From: Verrucomicrobiota bacterium | GTDB lineage: Bacteria; Verrucomicrobiota; Verrucomicrobiia; Limisphaerales; JACDHS01 | Length of the DNA: 38,055 bases | Reading direction: 5' to 3' | Assembly (NCBI GenBank): GCA_013820875.1 | Contig: JACDHS010000040.1 | Coordinates: 1 to 38,055, forward strand | Shown: piece by piece, positions 1-8,525 of the stretch | Layout of the letters: each line of letters begins with the position of its first letter | How positions within the stretch are numbered: position 1 is the stretch's first letter | The notes under the pieces: model-generated | What the model was told of the DNA's origin: nothing | Database searches by the model: none | What the model saw: only the letters and a program-made list of their open reading frames with translations | Translations under genes and position numbers: made by a program

Positions 1-545
1 CAAGAACCATTCGGAGTCGATGAGATCGGAGGGGTATACGATGGATGCGTTTTGCATCCGCTATTACTATGCACGTAATTCCAAAAGTACAATAACGTTA
101 AAGTAGATTTTCCATACACGCTCTTAGGACCAGAAGGCAACAGCCGGTCGACAACCCTTTCGCGGCTCGGGAGACTTTTTTGACGAGGGCGAGCGTATCC
201 GGAAATTACTTTTGGCAATCTCTATAGTTCACCCACTTTTAATCGCCCCCGTTTACGTCGGGGAGTGATTTTAAACGGGGATGCGCTTCGTGAAAGGTGG
301 AGGGTGACCCTTCCTCCAAAGTATAAAACAAAAGAACATCAGCACTTTATCAAGCTGGACTCCCCAAAATTAATGAGAAAACCGGTTCCGATTTCGCCCG
401 TTTTCCAGAATTTGGACGAAAATCGAAAGCGAAAAGGTCTAAATTCCAGGCTAGACAAGTATCTGTAGCTCTGACGCTTGGCATTGGAGTTGCGGAGAAG
501 GTTTTTATTATTGATTCGCAACGTTAATTCGCAAAGGAGAGAAAC
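1..545. other. Intergenic region with a hairpin, no convincing gene
   Basis: I see no convincing gene here. A 67-codon GTG-initiated frame at 265-468 has no family resemblance and a basic, low-complexity composition, so I do not call it. A 9-bp inverted repeat (CCCCGTTTA at 247-255, TAAACGGGG at 272-280) encloses a 16-base loop containing GGGG, which could pair alternatively with the CCCC of the left arm. It lies about 265 bases before the next gene and could be a leader structure or the end of an upstream transcript. The region ends with a strong ribosome binding site for the gene at 546. Confidence 0.5.
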
Positions 546-824
546 ATGAAATTCGCACTGGAAGTTGGAAACGAGATGGAGACATTCAAGCTGGAATATT
601 CTTTCAACCAGATCCTTGGCAGTATGGTCATCAAGGTGAATGACAAAGAAGTGAAGAAGTCCACGCGCATTTTCAGTGGGCCGACGCGGGAAGTTCACGA
701 TCTGTATCTTGGTGAGAAACAGCCTTTGTCCGTCCGGATCGAAAAGCAGCGCAGGTTATTGTTTGGCCAGGTTAATCGCGTGTTTGTAGATGGACGCCTC
801 GTCCGGTGCTTCCAGGGAATATGA
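546..824 (+). CDS. Small basic hypothetical protein, 92 aa
   Basis: I do not recognise the family. The start is well supported: AAAGGAGA at 533-540 sits five bases before the ATG. The protein has no signal peptide or membrane segment, so it is probably cytosolic. It alternates short beta-type stretches (KFALEVGNEMETFKLEY, GSMVIKVNDKEV, LSVRIEKQRR, NRVFVDGRLV), which suggests a small all-beta fold. The GSMVIKVNDKEV and RVFVDGRLV pieces look like two related hairpins with a turn at ND/DG. It stands alone, with about 330 gene-free bases after it. Function unknown; that it is a gene is fairly sure from the binding site and codon use. Confidence 0.7.
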   Translation: MKFALEVGNEMETFKLEYSFNQILGSMVIKVNDKEVKKSTRIFSGPTREVHDLYLGEKQPLSVRIEKQRRLLFGQVNRVFVDGRLVRCFQGI

Positions 825-1156
825 TTAGGGAACGACACCGCGAGAGTGACGGACTTTCCAACGCATAAAGAAGTCTTCGCGAGTATCGTCTGAAAGCCAG
901 ATTCTATTCTCCTCCCAGTTTCGCGAATCCAAAAAACCTTTTGCCCAGGATGGGCAACGGAAATAAGCCGGTGGCCAGCGAAGCGCCGCCACCAGACAGA
1001 CGCCCCACAAGTAAATCGCCCTTCGCGGCGGGGCGAGGAATCACGTCGTGACGCTCTCCCGGTTCGTCGGGTGGCTACCGGGGATGGGTTGCTTGTGCCG
1101 AAATTGTTACGGCAAGAGCCTATTGCGTGGTTCGCTGAATTGCGAAATACTATCTC
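825..1156. repeat. Intergenic region with paired palindromes (REP-like)
   Basis: No gene is supported; the opposite-strand frames here overlap real genes and are rich in Arg and Trp. The notable content is two adjacent hairpins. TTGCCCA/TGGGCAA (941-947 and 951-957, loop GGA) is perfect, and GGTGGC/GCCACC (970-975 and 988-993) follows 12 bases later. Paired compact hairpins in an intergenic space are the usual layout of REP-type dispersed elements, but I cannot count copies elsewhere in the genome. No transposase of the RAYT type is present in the window. Confidence 0.4.
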
Positions 1157-2362
1157 ATGCACATCAGGACAATTGTCCTTCTTTTTTCGGTTGGGTTGAA
1201 TCTCGTGCTGGGCATCGGTTGGGGCGTTTATTATTTCAACAATTCTGTTTATTCGCGTCGCCCTGTTATTCGGCAGGTCACTGCCACAACCACAAACCAG
1301 GCGAGCGTTACCAATTCCCTGGGCAGTCCGCAAAAGTTGGATTGGCGCGCTGTCGAATCAGATGATTACGCCACTTACATCGAAAACCTGCGTGCGATTG
1401 GTTGTCCGGAGAATACCATTCGCGACATCATTATTGCGGATGTGAATTATCACTATGCCCAGCGGCGCGATCGGCAAACGCTCACGAAGGATTTCAGTTG
1501 GTGGCGGTCTGATTCAGAGGGCAGCGAGCTAAGTCAAAGACAGCAGAGCCTCGAAGCTTTGGAGAGGGAACGGCGGTTGTTGTTAACCGAGTTGCTGGGG
1601 CTGGATTGGGAGACGCGCGAAACGGAGGACGATCCTGCGGTGAGTTCCGGAATTTATCTCGCCGGGCCTGTGCTCGGAAACTTGTCTGAAGAAAAGAAGG
1701 AGTCTGTTTATGGCATCGCCGCCCGGGCCCGGTCGCAAATACAGGATTATATCGAGACACAAGAGTTTCTCGGGCAACCAGTGGATCCGGTGCAACTAGG
1801 GCGGTTGCGCCAGGAGATGCGGACGGAACTGGCGCAAGTCTTGAATCCACGGCAGATGGAGGAGTTTCTTTTGCGTTACTCCGAAACGGCAGAAGAAATG
1901 AGACGCGAAATGCGCGGGCTGGATTTGAGCCCGGATGAATTTCGCAATATTTTCCGGATTCGCGATCCGCTGGAACAGGAATTGGCGATGCTCGGCGGCG
2001 CTGCCAGTACCGGTGCGGCGGGACGTGTCAGAACGTTACAAGACCAGATGGATGCCGCTATCCGGCAGGCCATTGGGCCGGAGCGTTACATCGAGTATAA
2101 ACTCAATGAGGATCCTGCCTTCCAGGAAACCCGCGCCCAGGCAGACCGGCTTGGAGCTACTCCGGAAGCCATGTTTTCCATCTATGAAATCAACCAGGAA
2201 ACGCGTGAGGAGGAGCAGCGTATCCGCAACGACGCCTCGCTTTCTCCTGAGCAAAGAATTGAGGCCCTGGCCGTGACGCAAGCGGAACAGCAAAAAGCCC
2301 TGCAACGCATTCTTGGCCCAGAAGGATTTCAGCGCTGGCAAGACTTGCAGCAGGTGAAATGA
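1157..2362 (+). CDS. Membrane-anchored coiled-coil hypothetical protein, 401 aa
   Basis: The N-terminus is a single hydrophobic segment (about residues 3-26, LLFSVGLNLVLGIGWGVYYF) after a short basic start, so the protein is probably inner-membrane anchored with the rest in the periplasm. The remainder is charged and mostly helical, rich in Glu, Arg and Gln. It includes a repeated theme in which an ExYxE or LLRYSET helix is followed by LxPxEFRxIFxIRDPLExEL or LGATPEAMFSIYEINQETREEE. These two halves (roughly 215-290 and 315-395) look like an internal duplication. Such proteins are frequent in Verrucomicrobiota as hypotheticals; I know no function. The ATG has no clear Shine-Dalgarno sequence. 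The gene is convergent with the permease gene that follows. Confidence 0.75.
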   Translation: MHIRTIVLLFSVGLNLVLGIGWGVYYFNNSVYSRRPVIRQVTATTTNQASVTNSLGSPQKLDWRAVESDDYATYIENLRAIGCPENTIRDIIIADVNYHYAQRRDRQTLTKDFSWWRSDSEGSELSQRQQSLEALERERRLLLTELLGLDWETRETEDDPAVSSGIYLAGPVLGNLSEEKKESVYGIAARARSQIQDYIETQEFLGQPVDPVQLGRLRQEMRTELAQVLNPRQMEEFLLRYSETAEEMRREMRGLDLSPDEFRNIFRIRDPLEQELAMLGGAASTGAAGRVRTLQDQMDAAIRQAIGPERYIEYKLNEDPAFQETRAQADRLGATPEAMFSIYEINQETREEEQRIRNDASLSPEQRIEALAVTQAEQQKALQRILGPEGFQRWQDLQQVK

Positions 2363-2426
2363 ACCTGATTTAAATAGCCGCCAAAAACACAAAATAGAAG
2401 TCCTTGTCTCGCATGATCCCTTTTCC

Positions 2427-2502
2427 ATTAGCGATTATTAGCGAAGATTAGCGGTTGAACTGCGGTTTTCAGGCCCCTTCTGATTTTGCGTTCTTTCGCG
2501 GC
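2427..2502. repeat. Three ATTAGCG repeats and a dispersed 19-mer
   Basis: Between two convergent genes, ATTAGCG occurs three times at exactly ten-base spacing (2427, 2437, 2447). The inverse-oriented relatives AACCGCT(A/G)ATCT are seen near 20045 and 25250. The 19-mer TTTTGCGTTCTTTCGCGGC at 2484-2502 recurs exactly at 31346-31364 in the same orientation, again in gene-free DNA. This looks like shared intergenic repeat material and not a regulatory site, since no gene starts nearby. Confidence 0.6.
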
Positions 2503-2539
2503 GATTAACTGCCTTTTAAGGATCTTCCGTTGGCAAATT

Positions 2540-4363
2540 TTACCGGCCATTCACAGCGGGTTGAGCTATGGAAGCGGGAGTAATCACATTTTTCTTATCC
2601 GGATAAAAAGGCCAGAATGCCGGCACCAGGAAGTAGATGAGAACACAGAGTATGACGGTTAGGCCCAATCCATTTTTCACGAAATCCGAAAAACGATACT
2701 TGCCCGGCCCGTAAACGAGGATGCACGAAGGTTCCAACGGAGTTATCAGGGAAACGGAAGCCGCCAGCATGATCGAAATCGCAAAGCTGCGCTGGTCCAC
2801 TCCCATCTCGTAGGCGGCACTCATTGCAACCGGCAACACCACGAGAGCCGCTGCCGCATTGGACATCGGTTGCGTCAGAAAAATGGTGAGAATAAAGAAT
2901 CCTGCCATGACCCCTCTCGGCCCCAGTGGACCTAGAAAATAAACAATGTTGTGCGCGAGCCATTCTGCGGCCCCGGTTTTTTGCATCGCCGTTCCAAACG
3001 CAGTCATTCCGCCAATCAAGATCAACAGGCGCCAATCGATGAACTCATAGGCTTCTTCAACGCGAATGCATTTTGTTAAAATAGTTCCAATAGCCGCGCC
3101 AAGAATGGTGACTGAGAGCGGCAGCCAGCCCATGCCGCCGATGAGAATGGCAATTCCAAACAGCGTCATCACCACCAGTCCCTTGCGTTTGCGATAAAGC
3201 GATGGGTCCAGTTCCTCGAGCAGGGAAATGTTTGAGCCAGCTTTCACTTGGGCAATGCGATCCGGCGGACCTTGCACGAGCAACAAATCGCCCATGCGCA
3301 GGTGTACCGTCCTGATCTTCTCGCGTAGTGAATGCCCGTGCCGATACAAGGCGAGGGCGGTGAGTCCATATTTCTGGCGGAAGTCTGACTCCTTCAAGGT
3401 GCAGCCGATTAGATCGGAATTGGGTGGAATAAGAACCTCCGCAATTTTGATGTCTTCACTTTGCAATGCGGGGTCATCCAGCTTGAACTCAGGTTTAATT
3501 TCGATTCCCGCTGTTTTCTTGACCTTCAAGAGGTCCTCCACTTTGCCCTTCACGATCAAAATATCTCCCATCTGAATTCGCATGGAACGGGTTGGAATCA
3601 TTTTCTTTTTCCCTCGAATGATGGCGAGTATCTGGAACTCCATTTTCGCAAGGTCTGATTCAAAAACCCTTTGGCCGATCAGATGCGAATTCTCCAGGAC
3701 AATGATTTCGCTCAGGTATTCACGAATCTCATATTCCTTGGTGAGACTTTCGTCTTTATAATCCGGCACTAATCTCCTCCCGACCAACATCATGTAAGCG
3801 ATGCCTGTCCCGAGAAAAATGAGTCCCACCGGCGTAATCTCGAAGAGGCCAATGGGTTCGAGGCCGACGTTTTTGATATAGCCACTCACTGCGACGTTCG
3901 TTGAGGTGCCGATCAGCGTGCAGGTTCCGCCCAGGATGGACGCAAACGCCAGTGGCATGAGAAGGCGCGACGGGTTGATCTTCTTCTTTTTTGCGAGACC
4001 TATCACCGGGGCAATAAAAAGCGCGGTAATGGTGGTGTTGTTCATGAAGGCCGAAACTGTTCCCACCAAAGCCATCATCAGGAACAGCAGCCAGCCCTCA
4101 CTTTTCCCGGAAAACCTCAGTAGCAGCCCGCCGAGCGCATCCACCAGTCCGGTCCGCTGCAACGCTCCGCTCATGATGAAAACAGAAGCAAGGATGATGA
4201 TAATATCCGTGCTGAATCCCGAGAAAGCTTCGTCCGGGGTCAGGATTCCCAGAATGATCAACGCCATCAACAGGAGTAGCGTCGTGATATCTACTGAAAA
4301 GAGTTCTTTCCAGAACAACACGATCGCGAATACCAGCAGCGCTAAAACGATGGCGATCTCCAT
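2540..4363 (-). CDS. SLC13/DASS-type anion permease with two RCK_C domains
   Basis: A 607-residue inner-membrane transporter of the divalent anion:sodium symporter (SLC13) superfamily; substrate (sulfate, phosphate or dicarboxylates) cannot be fixed by reading. Hydrophobic helices fill residues 1-200 and 395-600. The first half carries an NNT motif (FMNNTTITALFIAPV, near residue 107) and the second a matching SNA motif (QPMSNAAAALVVLP), the two substrate-site signatures of the family. Between them lie two soluble RCK_C (TrkA-C) domains of about 80 residues each (about 210-290 and 300-380), with ILIVKGK and LLLVQGPP ending strands. These domains usually bind nucleotides or ions and regulate transport. 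The start ATG has no Shine-Dalgarno sequence. An 8-bp microsatellite lies about 110 bases upstream of the start. Confidence 0.93.
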   Translation of the reverse strand: MEIAIVLALLVFAIVLFWKELFSVDITTLLLLMALIILGILTPDEAFSGFSTDIIIILASVFIMSGALQRTGLVDALGGLLLRFSGKSEGWLLFLMMALVGTVSAFMNNTTITALFIAPVIGLAKKKKINPSRLLMPLAFASILGGTCTLIGTSTNVAVSGYIKNVGLEPIGLFEITPVGLIFLGTGIAYMMLVGRRLVPDYKDESLTKEYEIREYLSEIIVLENSHLIGQRVFESDLAKMEFQILAIIRGKKKMIPTRSMRIQMGDILIVKGKVEDLLKVKKTAGIEIKPEFKLDDPALQSEDIKIAEVLIPPNSDLIGCTLKESDFRQKYGLTALALYRHGHSLREKIRTVHLRMGDLLLVQGPPDRIAQVKAGSNISLLEELDPSLYRKRKGLVVMTLFGIAILIGGMGWLPLSVTILGAAIGTILTKCIRVEEAYEFIDWRLLILIGGMTAFGTAMQKTGAAEWLAHNIVYFLGPLGPRGVMAGFFILTIFLTQPMSNAAAALVVLPVAMSAAYEMGVDQRSFAISIMLAASVSLITPLEPSCILVYGPGKYRFSDFVKNGLGLTVILCVLIYFLVPAFWPFYPDKKNVITPASIAQPAVNGR

Positions 4364-4473
4364 ATTAATTTATGCGGCTCACTGTCGACGACTCTCCTGA
4401 CTTTTGAAATCGGGGAACAACTTAGCTGGAACGGTTGAGAAGGAAACCATGAAAACGCGGCGGGGAAGGGGGG

Positions 4474-4576
4474 GATGGAGTGGTGGAGTGGTGGAGTGGT
4501 GGAGTGATGGAGTGATGGAGTGATGGAGTGATGGAGTGATGGAGTGATGGAGTGATGGAGTGATGGAGTGATGGAG
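4474..4576. repeat. 8-bp microsatellite, about 13 copies
   Basis: A perfect tandem array with an eight-base period: a partial copy, then three copies of TGGTGGAG (4481-4504), then nine copies of TGATGGAG (4505-4576). The two versions differ by one base and are segregated in blocks, as expected from recent slippage. It lies about 110 bases upstream of the start codon of the permease on the minus strand, so copy number could change promoter spacing or leader length. A minus-strand frame through it encodes a Ser/His/Pro repeat, but that is a by-product of the period and not a credible protein. Confidence 0.95.
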
Positions 4577-5205
4577 AAGTTCCCCCGATTTACCAATCGA
4601 GCCTCAGATCTGCCAGAGACACAAACATTCGTGATTCCGATTCCACCGAAAATAGCGAGGAAGCCAGGAGATTCGAACCTGTGATTCCTTTTAATTGAGT
4701 CTGGATCTGCCGAATGCGGCGATTCGCTTCGTCACCCCATCTGATTTTTTGGAAGGGGACATGAAATTACCGCAGCCTTGATCTACGCTGTGACTTTAGG
4801 TGCGACTCGCTGAAATAGTCAGAGCCTTCTGACGTCGGCTGCTACGAGAGTTGGTCGGTCGCCCATTTCGTAACCCCGCAGGCGTGCCCCCCCCCAGTTT
4901 TCTCGTCAGTATAAGCAAGTAACCTGGGATATGGGTAGCCAGCATCGGGGAGTCGCTCTCTTCGACGCGAAACGGGGTCTGTTCCAAGTTGAAACAGAGG
5001 CCGTTCTTTTGGTGTTTTGTCTTTGTAAGTCGCTGCGGAAGTGTAGTTGGTGTGTTTTAAGAAACGAGCCGGGGAGCCTTCCCCATCCATTAGTCCAGTC
5101 GGCCTCGTTGAGCCTTAGCTCCACCTCTCCCTTTCAATCCCGCCTCACGCTTCGAATCAATTTTACTCTGCCCTCTGCATCCGCTAAACAGTGCCTCCAT
5201 TTCAA
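4577..5205. other. Gene-free region with tRNA-like fragment and C9 tract
   Basis: No frame here resembles a protein. On the minus strand, 4652-4684 reads like the T-arm and 3' side of a tRNA (CAGGTTCGAATC, then CTCCTGGCTTCC), and a tract resembling an anticodon loop (ACTCAATTAAAAGG) lies just before it. No D-arm or matching 5' acceptor strand is present, so this is not a working tRNA. A run of nine C is at 4887-4895. The promoter of the Tex gene must lie at the right-hand end, but I cannot define it. Confidence 0.4.
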
Positions 5206-7479
5206 ATGAACGAAGCCTACATTTCGAAGATTTCCAGGGAACTGAACATCCAACCCCGCCAAGTCATCGCGACCGGGAAATTGCTTGCTGAAGGTGCGAC
5301 CGTTCCATTCATCTCGCGATATCGTAAGGAAGCCACCGGGATGCTCGATGAGGTGGCGATTGCCGGGATTCGTGATCGCCTCGCTGACCTGGTCGCGCTC
5401 GATCAACGCCGCGAAAGTATTCTGAAATCCCTCGAAGAGAGATCGCTTCTGACGGATCAGTTGAAAGCCGCCGTCGGCAAAGCGGAAACGCTCAACGAAC
5501 TCGAAGATATTTATCTACCATACCGTCCCAAGCGGCGGACCCGCGCGATCATCGCGAGGGAACAAGGTTTGGAGCCGCTGGCCGATCTCATCTTCACTGG
5601 GCAAAGCACCGTGGATCCACTCGCAGAAGCCAAAGCTTTTGTCAGCGTCGAGAAAGGTGTGGAGAACGAAGAGAAAGCGTTGGCCGGAGCACGGGACATC
5701 ATCGCTGAGCGCGTCAGTGAAGATCAACAGGCGCGTGCCACCATGCGTGAGTTGTATGCGAAGAAAGCGATTGTTCGTTCCAGGGTCATGACCGATAAAG
5801 TGGAGGAGGGGGCGAAGTTTAAAGATTATTTCGATTGGAGCGAGCCGGTAGCAACGATCCCGAGTCACCGCCTGCTCGCCATCCGGCGCGGTGAAACGGA
5901 AGGCTTTCTGATGATGCGCATCACGCCGCCGGAAGAGGAAGCTGTCCCTTTGCTTGAACAACTTTTCCTGAAGGGCAGGGGGCCAGCGGCGGAACAGGTG
6001 CGTCTTGCCGTGCAGGATTCCTACAAACGGTTGCTCGGCTTTTCGATCGAAGCTGAAACCCGTATTGAATCGAAAAAGAAGGCGGACGAAGAAGCCATCC
6101 GAGTTTTTGCGGATAACATTCGTGAACTGTTACTCGCACCAGCCCTCGGCCAGAAGAATGTCATGGCGATTGATCCCGGTTTTCGTACCGGCTGCAAGGT
6201 AGTCTGCCTCGATAAACAAGGAAAGTTGCTGTTCAACGAAGTCATTTATCCTTCGCAATCCGATTATCGCGTGAAGGAAGCGGCGGACATCGTCAAAGCA
6301 CTTTGCGTGAAGTATCAGATTGAAGCGGTGGCAATTGGCAACGGCACAGCCGGTCGTGAAACCGAGACTTTTGTTCGTGCCCTGGGTTTGCCGAAGACTA
6401 TCACGACCGTTATGGTCAATGAGAGCGGGGCCTCGATTTATTCTGCGTCCGATGTGGCCCGTGAAGAATTTCCGAATCACGACATCACGGTACGCGGCGC
6501 GGTTTCGATTGGACGTCGCCTGATGGATCCATTGGCTGAACTGGTGAAGCTGGATCCGAAATCGATTGGAGTCGGCCAGTATCAACATGATGTGGAACAA
6601 ACCGCGCTGAAGCGCAGCCTTGATGATGTAGTGATGAGTTGCGTGAATGGCGTCGGGGTGGAGTTGAACACTGCGAGTAAACAGTTGCTCACCTACGTCT
6701 CCGGCCTCGGGCCGCAACTCGCCGCCAACATCGTTTCGTTCCGCGACCAAAATGGCCCGTTCCGTTCACGTCAGGATTTGTTGAAAGTGCCGCGGCTCGG
6801 GCCGAAAGCGTTCGAGCAGGCGGCGGGTTTCTTGCGCATTCGAGATGGAGAACATCCGCTCGATACCAGTGCGGTGCATCCGGAAAGTTACGGTATTGTT
6901 GATGCGATGGCGAAGGATCTCAGTTGCACTGTGAAAGATCTGCTGCGCGATCCAGTGATTCGCCAGAAGATCAATCTATCGAAATATGTTTCTGAAACAG
7001 TGGGTCTTCCGACGCTTACCGACATCGTTTCCGAACTTGCAAAACCGGGTCGTGATCCGCGCGAAAAGTTCGAAGTGTTCAGCTTCCAGCAAGGGGTCGA
7101 AAAGATCGAGGACTTGAAACCGGGAATGAAGCTCCCCGGCATCGTTACCAATGTGACGGCGTTCGGCGCCTTTGTGGATATCGGAGTTCACCAGGATGGA
7201 CTCGTTCACGTGAGCCAGCTTGCGGATCGTTTTGTGAAGAACCCTGCCGAAGTGGTGAAGGTGCAACAAAAGGTGCAGGTCACCGTGACGGAAGTGGATA
7301 TTCCTCGAAAGCGCATCGCACTTTCCATGCGGGCGAACCCGGAAATCGGCAGTGAAAAGGCGAGTTCCACTGGACCGCGCTCCGCTGGTCCGAGGCCCGC
7401 CGCCCCGCCGAAGGCTGCTCCCAAGCCGACCAATGATTGGTTCAGTGCTGCGATGGATAAAGCGAAAAACCGGAAGTGA
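5206..7479 (+). CDS. tex: Tex-family RNA-binding transcription accessory protein
   Basis: A 757-residue cytosolic protein matching the Tex family end to end. I chose the ATG at 5206 because MNEAYISKISRELN aligns with known Tex N-termini; a GTG at 5191 would add only five residues. Seen in order: the Tex N-terminal domain with PFISRYRKEATGMLDE; the YLPYRPKRRTRA motif; an RNase H-like YqgF domain beginning MAIDPGFRTGCKVV (about residue 318); a helix-hairpin-helix segment at VNGVGVELNTAS (about 485) followed by PFRSRQDLLKVPRLGPKAFEQAAGFLRI; and a C-terminal S1 domain (about 640-710, GIVTNVTAFGAFVDIGVHQDGLVH). The tail is Ala/Pro/Lys rich. Tex proteins bind nucleic acid and act in transcription and RNA quality control. 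It is monocistronic as far as I can see. No Shine-Dalgarno sequence. Confidence 0.97.
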   Translation: MNEAYISKISRELNIQPRQVIATGKLLAEGATVPFISRYRKEATGMLDEVAIAGIRDRLADLVALDQRRESILKSLEERSLLTDQLKAAVGKAETLNELEDIYLPYRPKRRTRAIIAREQGLEPLADLIFTGQSTVDPLAEAKAFVSVEKGVENEEKALAGARDIIAERVSEDQQARATMRELYAKKAIVRSRVMTDKVEEGAKFKDYFDWSEPVATIPSHRLLAIRRGETEGFLMMRITPPEEEAVPLLEQLFLKGRGPAAEQVRLAVQDSYKRLLGFSIEAETRIESKKKADEEAIRVFADNIRELLLAPALGQKNVMAIDPGFRTGCKVVCLDKQGKLLFNEVIYPSQSDYRVKEAADIVKALCVKYQIEAVAIGNGTAGRETETFVRALGLPKTITTVMVNESGASIYSASDVAREEFPNHDITVRGAVSIGRRLMDPLAELVKLDPKSIGVGQYQHDVEQTALKRSLDDVVMSCVNGVGVELNTASKQLLTYVSGLGPQLAANIVSFRDQNGPFRSRQDLLKVPRLGPKAFEQAAGFLRIRDGEHPLDTSAVHPESYGIVDAMAKDLSCTVKDLLRDPVIRQKINLSKYVSETVGLPTLTDIVSELAKPGRDPREKFEVFSFQQGVEKIEDLKPGMKLPGIVTNVTAFGAFVDIGVHQDGLVHVSQLADRFVKNPAEVVKVQQKVQVTVTEVDIPRKRIALSMRANPEIGSEKASSTGPRSAGPRPAAPPKAAPKPTNDWFSAAMDKAKNRK

Positions 7480-7498
7480 AATGGGCGCCAATGCGTGA

Positions 7499-7515
7499 GC
7501 CATTCTGAGAATGGC
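7499..7515 (+). terminator. Possible weak terminator hairpin after tex
   Basis: A near-perfect palindrome GCCATTCTGAGAATGGC lies 20 bases after the tex stop codon. It can form a six-bp stem with a five-base loop. A T-run (TTTTTT) follows only about 20 bases later, so it is not a textbook intrinsic terminator and could simply be a 3' end-protecting hairpin. Confidence 0.3.
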
Positions 7516-7735
7516 AGCAGGTGTGTCAGGCAGTTTTTTATTAGGGGTTGAACCGCATCGCTCCGGTTTAGTTCCTCGTCATTTGATCGAGAGGTTGCCT
7601 CTTCCCCCCTGCCTCATTTACCGGATTCCACCATTGACCGGTGGTTGCGCCTCCGCATTGCGAGTGTGACTGCTCGCCACGACGGTTGAACTTCAAGAAG
7701 GCGACATGCGTCGTCTCAACAGGAACAAAGTTCAT

Positions 7736-7741
7736 AGGAGG
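7736..7741 (+). promoter_or_regulatory. Shine-Dalgarno site fixing the start at 7746
   Basis: AGGAGG four bases before the ATG at 7746. The reading frame is open for another 35 codons upstream, but this site together with the signal peptide that begins at 7746 decides the start. Confidence 0.85.
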
Positions 7742-7745
7742 AAAA

Positions 7746-8318
7746 ATGAAAAAACAATTCGCAGTATTCGCAGCGATTGCGTTCGCGAGCGTGTCATTCA
7801 TGCACGCTCAGGATGCTAGTTCGCAAGATGCATCCGCCATTCCGGAAAGTCCCGACCAAGAATCACTCGAGCCGAGTGAAGGTGTATTGATCGAGGAACC
7901 AAGTGGTGCTGAGGTCGAGGTGGAGGTGCCTGCGCCGTCGCCAACGCCGCCCGATTTTCCGGAGTTGCCGGTTGATCCAACCGCGGCCGCGACAGAATCG
8001 CAAACCAACGTCACTATCACAATCAGCCAGACATTCACCAATGCGCCGAACGCGATCACCATTGTTGGATCTGTGAGCAGTCAAGAAGAGAAACAGAACG
8101 TCGAGCAAGCATTGCAGGAGGTATTGCCAGACAAACAAATTAACAATCATCTGACCGTTTCAGCGCAACAAATTGAAGAACCGGCTGGCGCTGAAAGTCC
8201 TCAGGATGAACCGGAACGAGAAGAGCAAGAGAATGAAGAGGATGAATCCGAAGTAGAGATTGATGTAGAGAGAGAATTCGAGTTGCAGGATCAAAATAGC
8301 AGCCAGTCTGAACCGTAA
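7746..8318 (+). CDS. Acidic exported protein with BON-like segment, 190 aa
   Basis: The protein begins with a clear Sec signal peptide (MKKQFAVFAAIAFASVSFMHAQ, cleavage likely after HAQ). The mature part is extremely acidic: a Pro/Glu/Ser-rich linker, a central segment (about residues 80-140) and a Glu/Asp-rich tail of about 45 residues. The central part reads TNVTITISQTFTNAP, then ITIVGSVSSQEEKQNVEQALQEVLP, then INNHLTVSAQQ. That strand-helix-strand pattern, with GSVSSQEEK before the helix and a terminal NHLTV strand, resembles the BON (OsmY/nodulation) domain found in periplasmic proteins. I infer a periplasmic or surface role, without a known partner. It has one of the best ribosome binding sites in the window, suggesting strong expression. 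Confidence 0.8.
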   Translation: MKKQFAVFAAIAFASVSFMHAQDASSQDASAIPESPDQESLEPSEGVLIEEPSGAEVEVEVPAPSPTPPDFPELPVDPTAAATESQTNVTITISQTFTNAPNAITIVGSVSSQEEKQNVEQALQEVLPDKQINNHLTVSAQQIEEPAGAESPQDEPEREEQENEEDESEVEIDVEREFELQDQNSSQSEP

Positions 8319-8364
8319 CATTCGGATGGTGAAACATCAGAAACTGACAGCAGCCGCAAGGTAA

Positions 8365-8394
8365 CCCTCTCCCTTCTAAAACAAAGGGAGAGGG
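8365..8394. repeat. 11-bp perfect inverted repeat
   Basis: CCCTCTCCCTT and AAGGGAGAGGG are separated by eight bases (8376-8383). The hairpin lies between the convergent ends of the acidic exported protein gene and queA. There is no T-run on either side, so intrinsic termination is unlikely, but it could protect both 3' ends. CT/GA-rich palindromes of this type are common dispersed elements in other bacteria. Confidence 0.6.
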
Positions 8395-8498
8395 AAGTTC
8401 CCGAACTCCCGGGGGCGATCATTTCGGGCAGCAAACCGTGAGGCACTCTTCCATGAGTTGCTGCGCGCGAGACGGGCGTATACCGAGCGTCAGAAATG

Positions 8499-8521
8499 TA
8501 GAACAGGCATCCTGCCTGTTC
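8499..8521. repeat. Palindrome with ACAGGCATCCTG core, copy 1
   Basis: GAACAGGC and GCCTGTTC (8501-8508 and 8514-8521) flank ATCCT. The core ACAGGCATCCTG is also seen at 30063-30074 and, on the minus strand, at 31109-31131. All three copies are in intergenic DNA or at gene ends, which points to a dispersed palindromic repeat family. This copy lies just beyond the stop codon of queA. Confidence 0.65.
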
Positions 8522-8525
8522 CGTT

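Noticed and set aside
265-468. 67-codon plus-strand frame
   Set aside because: GTG start without a good site and a basic low-complexity product; treated as noncoding.
695-1333. Minus-strand open frame of 212 codons
   Set aside because: Overlaps real genes on the plus strand; Arg/Cys/Ser-rich content without a family match and no ribosome binding site.
4342-4596. Ser/His/Pro repeat protein from the microsatellite
   Set aside because: An eight-base period gives open frames by itself; no start signal and no family.
6130-6750. Minus-strand frame of 206 codons inside tex
   Set aside because: Shadow of the tex coding strand; tex is supported by strong motifs across the same stretch.
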